Shown here: positions 1 through 6,219 of the stretch, one piece after another
How positions within the stretch are numbered: position 1 is the stretch's first letter
Layout of the letters: every line of letters starts with the position of its first letter
DNA from: Methylococcaceae bacterium
GTDB taxonomy: Bacteria > Pseudomonadota > Gammaproteobacteria > Methylococcales > Methylomonadaceae
Direction: 5' to 3'
DNA length: 7,316 nt
NCBI GenBank assembly: GCA_009925045.1
Contig: RFQK01000072.1
Coordinates: forward strand, 1 to 7,316
Made by a program: the position numbers and the translations under genes
Notes under the pieces: model-generated
The model's input: the letters and a program-made list of their open reading frames with translations, nothing else
Told to the model about the DNA's origin: nothing
The model's database searches: none

Positions 1-805
1 TGCGGCGATACAGGAATTAGAAGCACGCCTGAGTGTCAGTATCATGGTGCTGCCAAGCAAGCATTTAGAAACGCCTGCCTATGATATCGAACGGATCAAA
101 TCGCTGGATGGTACCGAAGACAAAACCAGCCATCAATTTATCAAAGAAGAAGAAATTGCTTTGCCAGAGTTTGTGAAGCAAACCTCACCTAAACTGGAAA
201 AAGCAGCGGTTAAAGAATTCTTGCCTGATGCCCCAGCGCCTGTGCAGAACAAAAAAAGTTCAGGCAGCCTGATACAACGCTTCTGGCAAAAATTGGTGGG
301 AAGTTCGGCTAAAACTCAAGAAGAAGATGCTGAAAAAACCGGTGACAGTAAATCAGGTAAATCACGCAATAATCGTCGTGACCGTTCTGGACGTTCGCGT
401 CGTAACAAACGCAGTAACGCAGGACCCAATGCGGTGGTTACCAGCAATGAGGCTGTAAGTGCTAAAACCCAAGCCCCTGCGCAAGAAAAACCTGCTGAAA
501 ATACTGCGTCACAAGGCCCTGTTGCTGAAGGTGCGCCGAAAACCGAGCGTGGTCCTAGACGGAATCGTAACCGTCGTCGTGGTCGTGGCAATGGTGGTGG
601 CAACGGAGAAAGAGCGGCTCAGGATGGAGCTAACCGCGAGAATGTTCAGCAAGAGGGTGGTTCTTCAGCGTCTAGCCAGGAATCGACTGACAGTGCACCA
701 CGCAGTTATGCCAATAGCTATGCTGAGCGTAAGCAAGCTGAAACGCCACGTCAAGAAGTGCCTCAGGCTGAAAAAGCTGCTCCTAGCGAAAGCAATTCGG
801 ATTAA
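1..805 (+). CDS. rne: Ribonuclease E, C-terminal part (5' end outside window)
   Basis: RNase E is the membrane-attached endoribonuclease that starts mRNA decay, processes rRNA and tRNA, and scaffolds the degradosome. The reading frame is open from base 2, so the ATG at 44 is internal and not a start. The first ~30 residues (motif HLETPAYDIERI) are the end of the catalytic half, followed by the common linker motif LPDAPAPV. At 263-304 lies an amphipathic stretch, GSLIQRFWQKLVGS, which matches in position and character the membrane-targeting helix of E. coli RNase E. Two arginine-rich blocks follow, one near 361-420 (SRNNRRDRSGRSRRNKR) and one near 551-607 (RRNRNRRRGRGNGGGNG), as expected for RNA-binding segments. 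The tail is low-complexity, rich in Glu, Gln, Ala and Ser, and ends SESNSD. The scaffold is shorter than the E. coli one, and I see no clear enolase or PNPase docking motif. It converges on dnaE. Confidence 0.9.
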   Translation, partial: AAIQELEARLSVSIMVLPSKHLETPAYDIERIKSLDGTEDKTSHQFIKEEEIALPEFVKQTSPKLEKAAVKEFLPDAPAPVQNKKSSGSLIQRFWQKLVGSSAKTQEEDAEKTGDSKSGKSRNNRRDRSGRSRRNKRSNAGPNAVVTSNEAVSAKTQAPAQEKPAENTASQGPVAEGAPKTERGPRRNRNRRRGRGNGGGNGERAAQDGANRENVQQEGGSSASSQESTDSAPRSYANSYAERKQAETPRQEVPQAEKAAPSESNSD

Positions 806-812
806 TACCAGT

Positions 813-846
813 AAGTCTCGGTTTTATTTATATTTAACCGAGACTT
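813..846. terminator. Stem-loop between convergent rne and dnaE; possible bidirectional terminator
   Basis: AAGTCTCGGTT (813-823) pairs perfectly with AACCGAGACTT (836-846), giving an 11-bp stem around a 12-base, all A/T loop. The hairpin lies 7 bases after the rne stop. On the minus strand one arm is the last coding bases of dnaE and the loop holds its TAA stop. There is no clear T-run after the stem on either strand and the loop is long, so termination efficiency is uncertain. A role in protecting the 3' ends of both mRNAs is also possible. Confidence 0.55.
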
Positions 847-3841
847 GCTCCGCAGATAACCAGCGACGTAAGCGTAACAGCAATTCGTCGCTGGGAAATA
901 CCCGCCAGTCTTCGCCGAGTTGTAGACTGGCTCTGGCCTGATCTGTCACGTATTCGATGTAGATTGGGCACTGCCCGCCACAATAAGGTGAGAGCAGGCT
1001 CTGCAATCTTTCCACAAATTCCAAAAGCATTTCACCTTGCGGGTTATGACATTCCAAAGTAATCCCCCGCGCAAAGGCTTCCCGAGCCTGCTCCATGCTA
1101 TAGAGCTTTTCAGTGGTCAGTCGCAGATTGCCGGTAAAGTCATCGACCGCCAATGCGCCTTCAGCGATTAAAATTTTATCTTTGCCTATCAAGTCACGGT
1201 ATTTGTCATAGACATTGCTAAAAGTCGCAATTTCGAGTCTTGCACTGCTATCATCCAAAACCGCAAACCCCATTGTTTTACCTTGTTTGGTTTGACGGGT
1301 TCGGATGTCGACAACCAGACCAGCGACTCTGGCTTCCATACGACCTTTGGAGCGTTCAGCATCGGCTTGTAAACACCCTAATGTGCCGTGAGTGATGTGT
1401 TTGAGTTCCGGTAAATATTCGGCGATGGGATGACCAGTCAGAAACAGGCCTAAGGTTTGTTTTTCCGCCTCTAAACGGTCTTTTTCGCTCCAAGCCTCGA
1501 CGATAGCCGTATAGGCGTCGGCTTCGTCATCATCTGAGGTGTCAGTCGCCCCGCCTAAACCAAATAAATCGTTTTGACCGGTTTGTGCCATTTTGCCGTG
1601 TTGTTCAGCCACACGCAGGGCCGTGCTCAGTTCAGCTAGGTGAGCGGCGCGATTGGGAGCGATACTGTCGAGAGCGCCCGCTTTAATCAGGGCTTCCAAT
1701 ACCCGACGATTGACTTTGCGTAAGTCCACGCGTTTACACAGATCATAAAGCCCGATAAATAAGCCATTGCGCTCACGTTCGTTCAGTAATTCATCAATAG
1801 CCGATTCACCAACGCCTTTAATGGCGCCCATACCGTAAACAATTTGTTGATGATCATTTACGGTAAAACGGTAGTTCGATAGATTAAGGTCAGGAGGACA
1901 AATCTGTAATTTCATCTCGCGGCATTCATCAATCAGAACCACCACTTTATCGGTGTTATCCATATCCGACGACATTACCGCCGCCATAAATGCCGCAGGA
2001 AAATGAGCTTTTAACCAAGCAGTCTGATAAGCGACAAGGGCGTAGGCAGCCGAGTGAGATTTGTTGAAACCATAACCGGCAAACTTTTCCATTAAATCGA
2101 AGATGTAAGTCGCCACCCCCTCATCAATCTGATTATTGACGGCACCTTCGGTAAAAATCTCCCGTTGTTTAGCCATTTCCTCTGGCTTCTTTTTACCCAT
2201 GGCGCGACGCAACATATCGGCACCACCCAAGGTGTAGCCCGCCATGTCCCGAGCAATCTGCATCACCTGCTCTTGATACAAGATAACGCCGTTAGTCGGT
2301 TTGAGTATCGGTTCTAAAAGAGGGTGGGCGTATTCAGCCTTGGCGCCATGTTTAACATTGATATAGTCGTCCACCATCCCTGACTCCAGAGGGCCAGGAC
2401 GAAACAGAGCAACCAAGGCAATAATGTCGTCAAAACAATCAGGCTTGAGTTTTTTAATTAATTCTTTCATACCGCGAGATTCCAGCTGGAACACTGCGGT
2501 GGTTTGAGCTTTTTTCAGCAGTTCATAACTGTCCGCATCATCCCGAGGAATCTGACTAATATCGATGGCGTCCAGGCCCTGTAACTGTCGGCGATGGTTG
2601 ATGGTTTTAAGTGCCCAGTCAATGATGGTTAGGGTTCTTAAACCCAGAAAGTCAAATTTAACCAGACCAACTGCTTCGACATCATCTTTGTCGAATTGGG
2701 TGACCAGATTGCCACCCCCTTGTTCGCAGTATAGTGGAGCAAAGTCAGTGAGCTTACTGGGGGAGATGACCACACCACCCGCATGTTTGCCAGCATTACG
2801 GGAGATGCCTTCTAATGATCTGGCCATATCAATGAGTGGGCGGACTTCCTCTTCATTTTCATAAGCGGCTTTAAGATCTGGGCTATCTTCCAGCGCTTTT
2901 TCTAAAGTCATGCCGATTTCAAACGGGATGAGTTTAGCCAGTCTGTCAACAAAACCGTAGGGGAAGCCCATGACCCGGCCGACATCTCGTATCACCGCTT
3001 TGGCCGCCATGGAACCATAGGTAATAATTTGTGAAACATGATCGCGGCCATAATGCTGGGCTACGTACTCGATCACCTCGTCACGTCTGTCCATGCAAAA
3101 GTCGATATCAAAGTCAGGCATGGATACCCGTTCCGGGTTCAGGAAACGTTCGAACAGCAGGTCGAACTCGATGGGATCCAGGTCAGTAATGCTTAAGGCG
3201 TAGGCAACTAAAGAGCCGGCGCCGGAGCCTCGCCCCGGTCCAACTGGAATATCATTATTTTTAGCCCATTGAATAAAGTCGGCAACAATCATGAAATAGC
3301 CAGGAAAACCCATTTGGCAAATCACGTCGAGTTCAATTTCCAGGCGCTGATCATAGATCTGGCGATTTAGTTCGAAACTGCCCGAACCTATGGGCGGATA
3401 ATGTTTGAAACGTTGTTCCAGACCTTCTCGGGATGCTTGTTTAAAAGTCTCATCCAGTGTCATGCCGGGAGGAACCGGGAAGTCTGGCAAATAGTTTTCA
3501 CCCAAGGTCAGCTCGACATTACAGCGTTTAGCAATTTCTACGCTATTGGCTAAGGCCTCGGGGATGTCAGCAAACAATGCGGCCATTTCTTCGCTGCTGC
3601 GCAGATATTGCTGGTCGGTGTAATCACGGGGACGCCGACTGTCATCTAACACACGGCCTTGATGAATACACACGCGTACTTCATGGGCATCAAAATCGTG
3701 TTTACTAATAAATCGAACATCGTTGGTAGCCACTACCGGCAAATCCAGTTCGATTGCCAGTTCAACAGCCAAATGAATATAGCGTTCCTGATTGAGTTTG
3801 CCTACACGCTGTAATTCCAGATAGAAGCAATCAGGGAACAA
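824..3841 (-). CDS. dnaE: DNA polymerase III alpha subunit, main body (N-terminal frame broken)
   Basis: This is the catalytic subunit of the replicative DNA polymerase. The frame covers the family from the end of the PHP domain (starting FPDCFYLELQR) to a normal C-terminus (SVKYK). Catalytic aspartates are present: D243 and D245 in MPDFDIDF and D397 in VKFDFLG of this 1005-residue frame. Each sits exactly 158 residues before E. coli D401, D403 and D555, so this part of the protein has no net indel up to that point. Finger-domain motifs follow (ALFRPGPL, GADMLRRAMGKKKPEEMAKQ, GYGFNKSHSAAYALVAYQT). A likely beta-clamp-binding motif QNDLF is encoded at 1562-1576, where E. coli has QADMF, and the OB-fold (VAGLVVDIRTRQTKQGKTMG) comes next. 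The apparent TTG start at 3841 is only where the frame opens. The true start is at 3999 in another frame, and about 105 codons of the PHP domain are missing at the junction. Confidence 0.95.
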   Translation of the reverse strand: MFPDCFYLELQRVGKLNQERYIHLAVELAIELDLPVVATNDVRFISKHDFDAHEVRVCIHQGRVLDDSRRPRDYTDQQYLRSSEEMAALFADIPEALANSVEIAKRCNVELTLGENYLPDFPVPPGMTLDETFKQASREGLEQRFKHYPPIGSGSFELNRQIYDQRLEIELDVICQMGFPGYFMIVADFIQWAKNNDIPVGPGRGSGAGSLVAYALSITDLDPIEFDLLFERFLNPERVSMPDFDIDFCMDRRDEVIEYVAQHYGRDHVSQIITYGSMAAKAVIRDVGRVMGFPYGFVDRLAKLIPFEIGMTLEKALEDSPDLKAAYENEEEVRPLIDMARSLEGISRNAGKHAGGVVISPSKLTDFAPLYCEQGGGNLVTQFDKDDVEAVGLVKFDFLGLRTLTIIDWALKTINHRRQLQGLDAIDISQIPRDDADSYELLKKAQTTAVFQLESRGMKELIKKLKPDCFDDIIALVALFRPGPLESGMVDDYINVKHGAKAEYAHPLLEPILKPTNGVILYQEQVMQIARDMAGYTLGGADMLRRAMGKKKPEEMAKQREIFTEGAVNNQIDEGVATYIFDLMEKFAGYGFNKSHSAAYALVAYQTAWLKAHFPAAFMAAVMSSDMDNTDKVVVLIDECREMKLQICPPDLNLSNYRFTVNDHQQIVYGMGAIKGVGESAIDELLNERERNGLFIGLYDLCKRVDLRKVNRRVLEALIKAGALDSIAPNRAAHLAELSTALRVAEQHGKMAQTGQNDLFGLGGATDTSDDDEADAYTAIVEAWSEKDRLEAEKQTLGLFLTGHPIAEYLPELKHITHGTLGCLQADAERSKGRMEARVAGLVVDIRTRQTKQGKTMGFAVLDDSSARLEIATFSNVYDKYRDLIGKDKILIAEGALAVDDFTGNLRLTTEKLYSMEQAREAFARGITLECHNPQGEMLLEFVERLQSLLSPYCGGQCPIYIEYVTDQARASLQLGEDWRVFPSDELLLRLRRWLSAEQVSVKYK

Positions 3842-3999
3842 AGTAATTTAACCAGTGAAAACAAATTGCTTTGTTCAGTGACAGCAGCAGCCGGCATTCG
3901 GTATTCGGCCAGTTTTTTGACCAAAGGTTTGATTCTGACTATACCGTCAACCAGTGAAAATTCAGTATGAATGCGCAGATGCACAAAATTCGTGCTCAT
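3802..3999 (-). pseudogene. dnaE: DNA polymerase III alpha subunit, N-terminal fragment (out of frame with the rest)
   Basis: The first ~52 residues ([20 protein letters not shown] ... LFSLVKL) are the start of a DnaE PHP domain and line up with E. coli residues 1-53. After LVKL the frame reads unrelated residues (LCSLIASIWNYSV) and stops, while the DnaE sequence resumes in another frame at FPDCFYLEL, which corresponds to about E. coli residue 160. The segment equivalent to E. coli residues ~54-160 is absent, so this is a deletion of roughly 320 bases near 3838-3850 and not a simple frameshift. The start is well supported: AGGAG lies about 6 bases upstream of the ATG, and the ATG overlaps the rnhB TGA (ATGA). 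Confidence 0.88.
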
Positions 4000-4595
4000 G
4001 CTGTCTCCTGAGTAAAGCGTTTAACCGGGCCAAAGCTGAAACGATGTTGTGGACAGGGTCCAAGTTGGTTTAAAGCAGCGAGATGCGCTTTGGTTGGATA
4101 GCCTTTATGAATCGCTAAGTCATAGCCAGGATAAAGCTTGTCGAGGATCAGCATTTCAGTATCACGACTGACTTTCGCCAGGATAGACGCCGCGGAAATT
4201 TCACTAATCAATAAATCACCCTGAACAATGGCTTCACCGGGGCAGGGTAATAAGGGTAATCGATTGCCATCGACACGCGCCAGATCTGGCTGAGGCTGCA
4301 GTTGTGCGACAGCGCGTTGCATGGCCAACAAACTGGCTTGCAGGATATTAATCGTATCAATTTCACTGGCCTCAGCACGGCCTATGGCCCAAGCCAATGC
4401 AGATGATTGGATTTCAGCTGCTAATTGCTGGCGTTTCTTTGCACTGAGTTTTTTGGAGTCAGTTAGGCCGTGAATCGGGCGTTCGGGGTCGAGAATAACC
4501 GCAGCAGCGATGACTGGGCCTATGATGCAGCCGCGACCGACCTCGTCGATACCGGCAATCAGAATTGGCTTAGCGGAGAATGCCACGCGTGACAT
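3996..4595 (-). CDS. rnhB: Ribonuclease HII
   Basis: RNase HII cuts RNA in RNA-DNA hybrids and starts removal of single ribonucleotides misincorporated in DNA. The 199 residues match the usual length (E. coli 198). The four acidic metal-binding residues expected of the family are visible: D17 and E18 in [10 protein letters not shown]109 in VDGNR and D127 in [19 protein letters not shown]. They sit one residue from E. coli D16, E17, D108 and D126. Other family motifs are [15 protein letters not shown] and FSFGPVKR. The chosen ATG overlaps the reconstructed end of lpxA by 26 bases, with GGTGAG 11 bases upstream. A GTG at codon 4 is possible but less well placed. The stop overlaps the dnaE ATG, suggesting translational coupling. 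The gene looks intact. Confidence 0.96.
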   Translation of the reverse strand: MSRVAFSAKPILIAGIDEVGRGCIIGPVIAAAVILDPERPIHGLTDSKKLSAKKRQQLAAEIQSSALAWAIGRAEASEIDTINILQASLLAMQRAVAQLQPQPDLARVDGNRLPLLPCPGEAIVQGDLLISEISAASILAKVSRDTEMLILDKLYPGYDLAIHKGYPTKAHLAALNQLGPCPQHRFSFGPVKRFTQETA

Positions 4596-4620
4596 TGCGC
4601 AGGAAACTCACCATATTGGA
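4570..4620 (-). pseudogene. lpxA: LpxA C-terminal remnant, out of frame
   Basis: In the frame ending with the TAA at 4572-4570, the sequence reads [16 protein letters not shown] before the stop. This matches the conserved end of LpxA (E. coli ends FTDFFARSTRGLIR), including TRG and the final Arg right before the stop. It places the natural lpxA end inside the first codons of rnhB (26-base overlap). By comparison with E. coli, about 80-85 codons (~250 bases) are missing between VHQF and this tail. The tail is short, so the match rests on pattern and position. Confidence 0.7.
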
Positions 4621-5090
4621 TTAAATTGATGGACCAGGGTAAAACCTCCCAGTATGACATGATCATCGACATGCACATGACCGGCTATCGAAGCGCCATT
4701 GGCCATAATGACGTGATTACCCACTACACAATCATGGGCAACATGGGTGTAGGCCATGAATAAATTGTCGTCACCGATCAAGGTGACACCTTGATCTTGT
4801 TGCGTGCCACGGTGCATGGTGCAGAATTCGCGGATCACATTACGGTCGCCAATTTCCAGACGGGTCAGTTCATCAGCATATTTTTTATCCTGAGGATCTT
4901 CACCGATAGAGGCAAATTGATAAATGCTATTGTCTTTGCCTATCGTAGTCGGACCATTAATCACCACATGCGGACCGATTTCGGTGCCCGCATCAATTTG
5001 TACGTCAGGACCAATGATGGAATATGGGCCAACTTTGACATCGGGCGCCAGTTCAGCATTAAGATGAACGATCGCGCGTGGATCGATCAT
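4608..5090 (-). pseudogene. lpxA: UDP-N-acetylglucosamine acyltransferase LpxA, N-terminal part (truncated)
   Basis: LpxA adds a 3-hydroxyacyl chain to UDP-GlcNAc in the cytoplasm, the first step of lipid A synthesis. The ATG at 5090 ([20 protein letters not shown]) overlaps the fabZ stop as ATGA. The frame shows hexapeptide repeats of a left-handed beta-helix and the catalytic histidine H119 in [10 protein letters not shown] (E. coli H125). After GGFTLVHQF (H154, E. coli H160) it reads only NPIW and stops at 160 codons, where the family has about 255-262. The rest of the helix and the C-terminal helical domain are missing from this frame. The genuine last residues are readable in another frame just downstream (see the remnant at 4570-4620), so this is an internal deletion with a frame change near 4615-4623. 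As read, the product should be inactive. Confidence 0.9.
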
Positions 5091-5533
5091 TTTTGCACCA
5101 TAGCTGCACAAATGATTTGTGCGCTGACTGCCAGTTCGCCCTCTACTGAGGCATTGCAGTCAAAAGTCCAGATATTACGTCGATGTTTCACATAAATCGC
5201 TTCCAGACGTAATTGATCACCTGGAACGACAGGGCGCTTGAAACGTGCGTTGTCTATGCCTGCCAAATAATAAGTACCGCCTTTACCAAGCGCTTGGTCA
5301 CTTAAAGCGGATAAAAGGGCTGTTGCTTGGGCTAAGGCTTCTGTAATTAGTACCCCAGGCATAATCGGTTGGTGGGGAAAATGGCCTTGAAAAAAAGGCT
5401 CGTTAAAGCTGACATTCTTTAAGCCAACCAGATTAACCAAAGGGGTGTATTCGATGACGCGATCGACTAATAGAAATGGGTAGCGATGAGGTAGATATTC
5501 CTGAATTTCTAGTATGTCGAGTGTATTAGTCAT
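5087..5533 (-). CDS. fabZ: 3-hydroxyacyl-ACP dehydratase FabZ
   Basis: FabZ dehydrates 3-hydroxyacyl-ACP in type II fatty acid synthesis. It competes with LpxA for the same acyl-ACP pool, which fits their coupling here. The 148-residue hot-dog-fold protein is complete. It has the motif [13 protein letters not shown], the catalytic histidine H51 in FFQGHFP, the catalytic glutamate E65 in LITEALAQA, and the segment [18 protein letters not shown] chose the ATG at 5533 ([17 protein letters not shown]) because it gives the usual family N-terminus. The frame stays open upstream to a TTG at 5596, but those 21 residues do not look like FabZ. No strong Shine-Dalgarno sequence is seen before the ATG. 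The stop overlaps the lpxA start. lpxD, the usual upstream neighbour, is absent. Confidence 0.95.
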   Translation of the reverse strand: MTNTLDILEIQEYLPHRYPFLLVDRVIEYTPLVNLVGLKNVSFNEPFFQGHFPHQPIMPGVLITEALAQATALLSALSDQALGKGGTYYLAGIDNARFKRPVVPGDQLRLEAIYVKHRRNIWTFDCNASVEGELAVSAQIICAAMVQK

Positions 5534-5562
5534 GTCTGGGCTTGGTTGGCAGAGGCGAATCG

Positions 5563-5592
5563 GGTCTAAGCTTTGGGTAAGCTGACTGTCAA
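5563..5592 (-). promoter_or_regulatory. Weak candidate promoter for fabZ-lpxA-rnhB-dnaE
   Basis: On the minus strand a perfect -35 hexamer TTGACA (5592-5587) sits just after the terminator hairpin. With an 18-base spacer the -10 would be TAGACC (5568-5563), only 3 of 6 matches. It is listed because the terminator upstream implies that this gene unit needs its own promoter. Confidence 0.25.
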
Positions 5593-5596
5593 ACAA

Positions 5597-5620
5597 TCGG
5601 GGGTAGCTAACTACCCCCGA
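5597..5620 (-). terminator. Rho-independent terminator after skp
   Basis: TCGGGGGTAG (5597-5606) pairs perfectly with CTACCCCCGA (5611-5620) around a 4-base loop, forming a G/C-rich 10-bp stem. In the minus-strand direction the hairpin begins 8 bases after the skp stop and is followed by TTGTTT, a short T-rich tract. It would separate bamA-skp from fabZ-lpxA-rnhB-dnaE. The stem is symmetric, but the plus-strand side lacks a T-run and no plus-strand gene ends here. Confidence 0.75.
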
Positions 5621-5627
5621 TGAACAA

Positions 5628-5896
5628 TTATTGCGCTAATGTTTCCAGTTTTTGCTGAACGCGGCTGGTTACATCGATTTGGTCGTTGGCATAGATAACG
5701 CCATCAGTCAGCAACAGATCAAATGATTCTTCTTTTGCTAAGGCTCTGACAGCTTCTACGATACGTTTTTGCAAATTACCCAATTCTTCGTTACGACGCA
5801 TGTTGAAATCTTCACTAAACTCTTGCTGAGCACGGGCGGCATCACGTTTTTTCTCTAGCAAGTCTTTTTCCAGACGACGACGTTCTTCATCACCCA
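5628..5896 (-). pseudogene. skp: Skp/OmpH periplasmic chaperone, C-terminal part (after frameshift)
   Basis: This frame carries the second half of an OmpH/Skp-family protein: GDEERRRLEKDLLEKKRD, then FNMRRNEELGNLQKRIVEAV, and the end motif [20 protein letters not shown]. The charged, heptad-like sequence fits the long coiled-coil arm and the return strand of the trimeric chaperone. Sequence upstream in the same frame, back to a TTG at 5927, is out-of-frame reading of the N-terminal half and is not counted. Joined to the N-terminal half it would give about 170 residues, normal for the family. The stop at 5628 is followed directly by a terminator hairpin. Confidence 0.88.
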
Positions 5897-6132
5897 ACTG
5901 CGCTATCACGACCCAATTTATCTTCAAGATTTTTAATTTCTTTTTGTTGAGTGACTAATGCTTTGTCGCGTGGTGAAAATTCGGCTTCAAGACGGGTTTT
6001 GGCTTTAGCGGCTTGAGGCGCTTTTTCTAAAACCTTGGCCACATTGACGAAACCAATTTTAAGATCACCGGCTGCTTGGCTAATTCCTGTAGCCAACATA
6101 AGCACTAAAAACAACGACATTTTATTTTTCAT
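5890..6132 (-). pseudogene. skp: Skp/OmpH periplasmic chaperone, N-terminal part (frameshifted)
   Basis: Skp is a periplasmic chaperone that holds unfolded outer-membrane proteins on their way to the BAM complex. The N-terminus is a signal peptide (MKNKMSLFLVLMLATGISQA, cleavage likely near residues 20-21), followed by the family start DLKIGFVNVAKVLEKAPQAA and a charged helix to LEDKLGRDSAV. The frame then hits TGA. Family members usually read xxAVM followed by an acidic ERRR segment. Restoring two bases (AT) in GTTGGGTGATGAA would give AVMGDEERRR, so a 2-base deletion near 5896 is the most economical cause; one extra G would also fit. I chose the ATG at 6132 because the upstream ATG at 6144 directly abuts the GGAG motif with no spacing. 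From 6132 the spacing is 12, rather long. Confidence 0.88.
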
Positions 6133-6190
6133 GGGTATAACCATCTCCAGGTTAGTTTTTTTGGGGGAAATAAAGATTTAAGACACAAGG

Positions 6191-6217
6191 ATTATAAGAT
6201 AAAACTTTGAATGACAA
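6191..6217 (-). promoter_or_regulatory. Candidate sigma70 promoter for skp
   Basis: In the 87-base A/T-rich gap between bamA and skp, the minus strand has TTGTCA (6217-6212), a 15-base spacer and a perfect TATAAT (6196-6191). This gives a 5' leader of roughly 50 bases before the skp start. The short spacer is below the 16-18 optimum. It would allow skp to be transcribed separately from bamA. Confidence 0.4.
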
Positions 6218-6219
6218 CA

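Noticed and set aside
316..603. Antisense open frame inside rne (95 codons, minus strand)
   Set aside because: It is Arg/Pro/Leu-rich shadow reading of the Arg-rich rne scaffold, with no family pattern or ribosome binding site.
459..941. Plus-strand open frame across the rne end and into dnaE
   Set aside because: It is a shifted reading of rne low-complexity sequence that runs through the hairpin and antisense dnaE; Lys/Arg/Val/Leu composition follows the shadow.
2565..2864. Plus-strand open frame inside dnaE
   Set aside because: Fully antisense to a conserved part of the polymerase domain and not recognisable as a protein.
3838..3850. Programmed frameshifting as an explanation of the dnaE break
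   Set aside because: About 105 codons of conserved domain are missing at the junction, which a ribosomal frameshift cannot explain, and no slippery heptamer with downstream structure is evident.
4596..4625. Possible remnant of lpxB between lpxA and rnhB
   Set aside because: There is no room: the only meaningful frame here reads the LpxA C-terminus, which already overlaps rnhB.
4791..5195. Plus-strand open frame across lpxA and fabZ
   Set aside because: Antisense to two recognised genes; no start signal and no family pattern.
5534..5596. TTG-initiated N-terminal extension of fabZ
   Set aside because: The extra residues do not resemble FabZ, overlap the candidate promoter, and the ATG at 5533 gives the usual family start.
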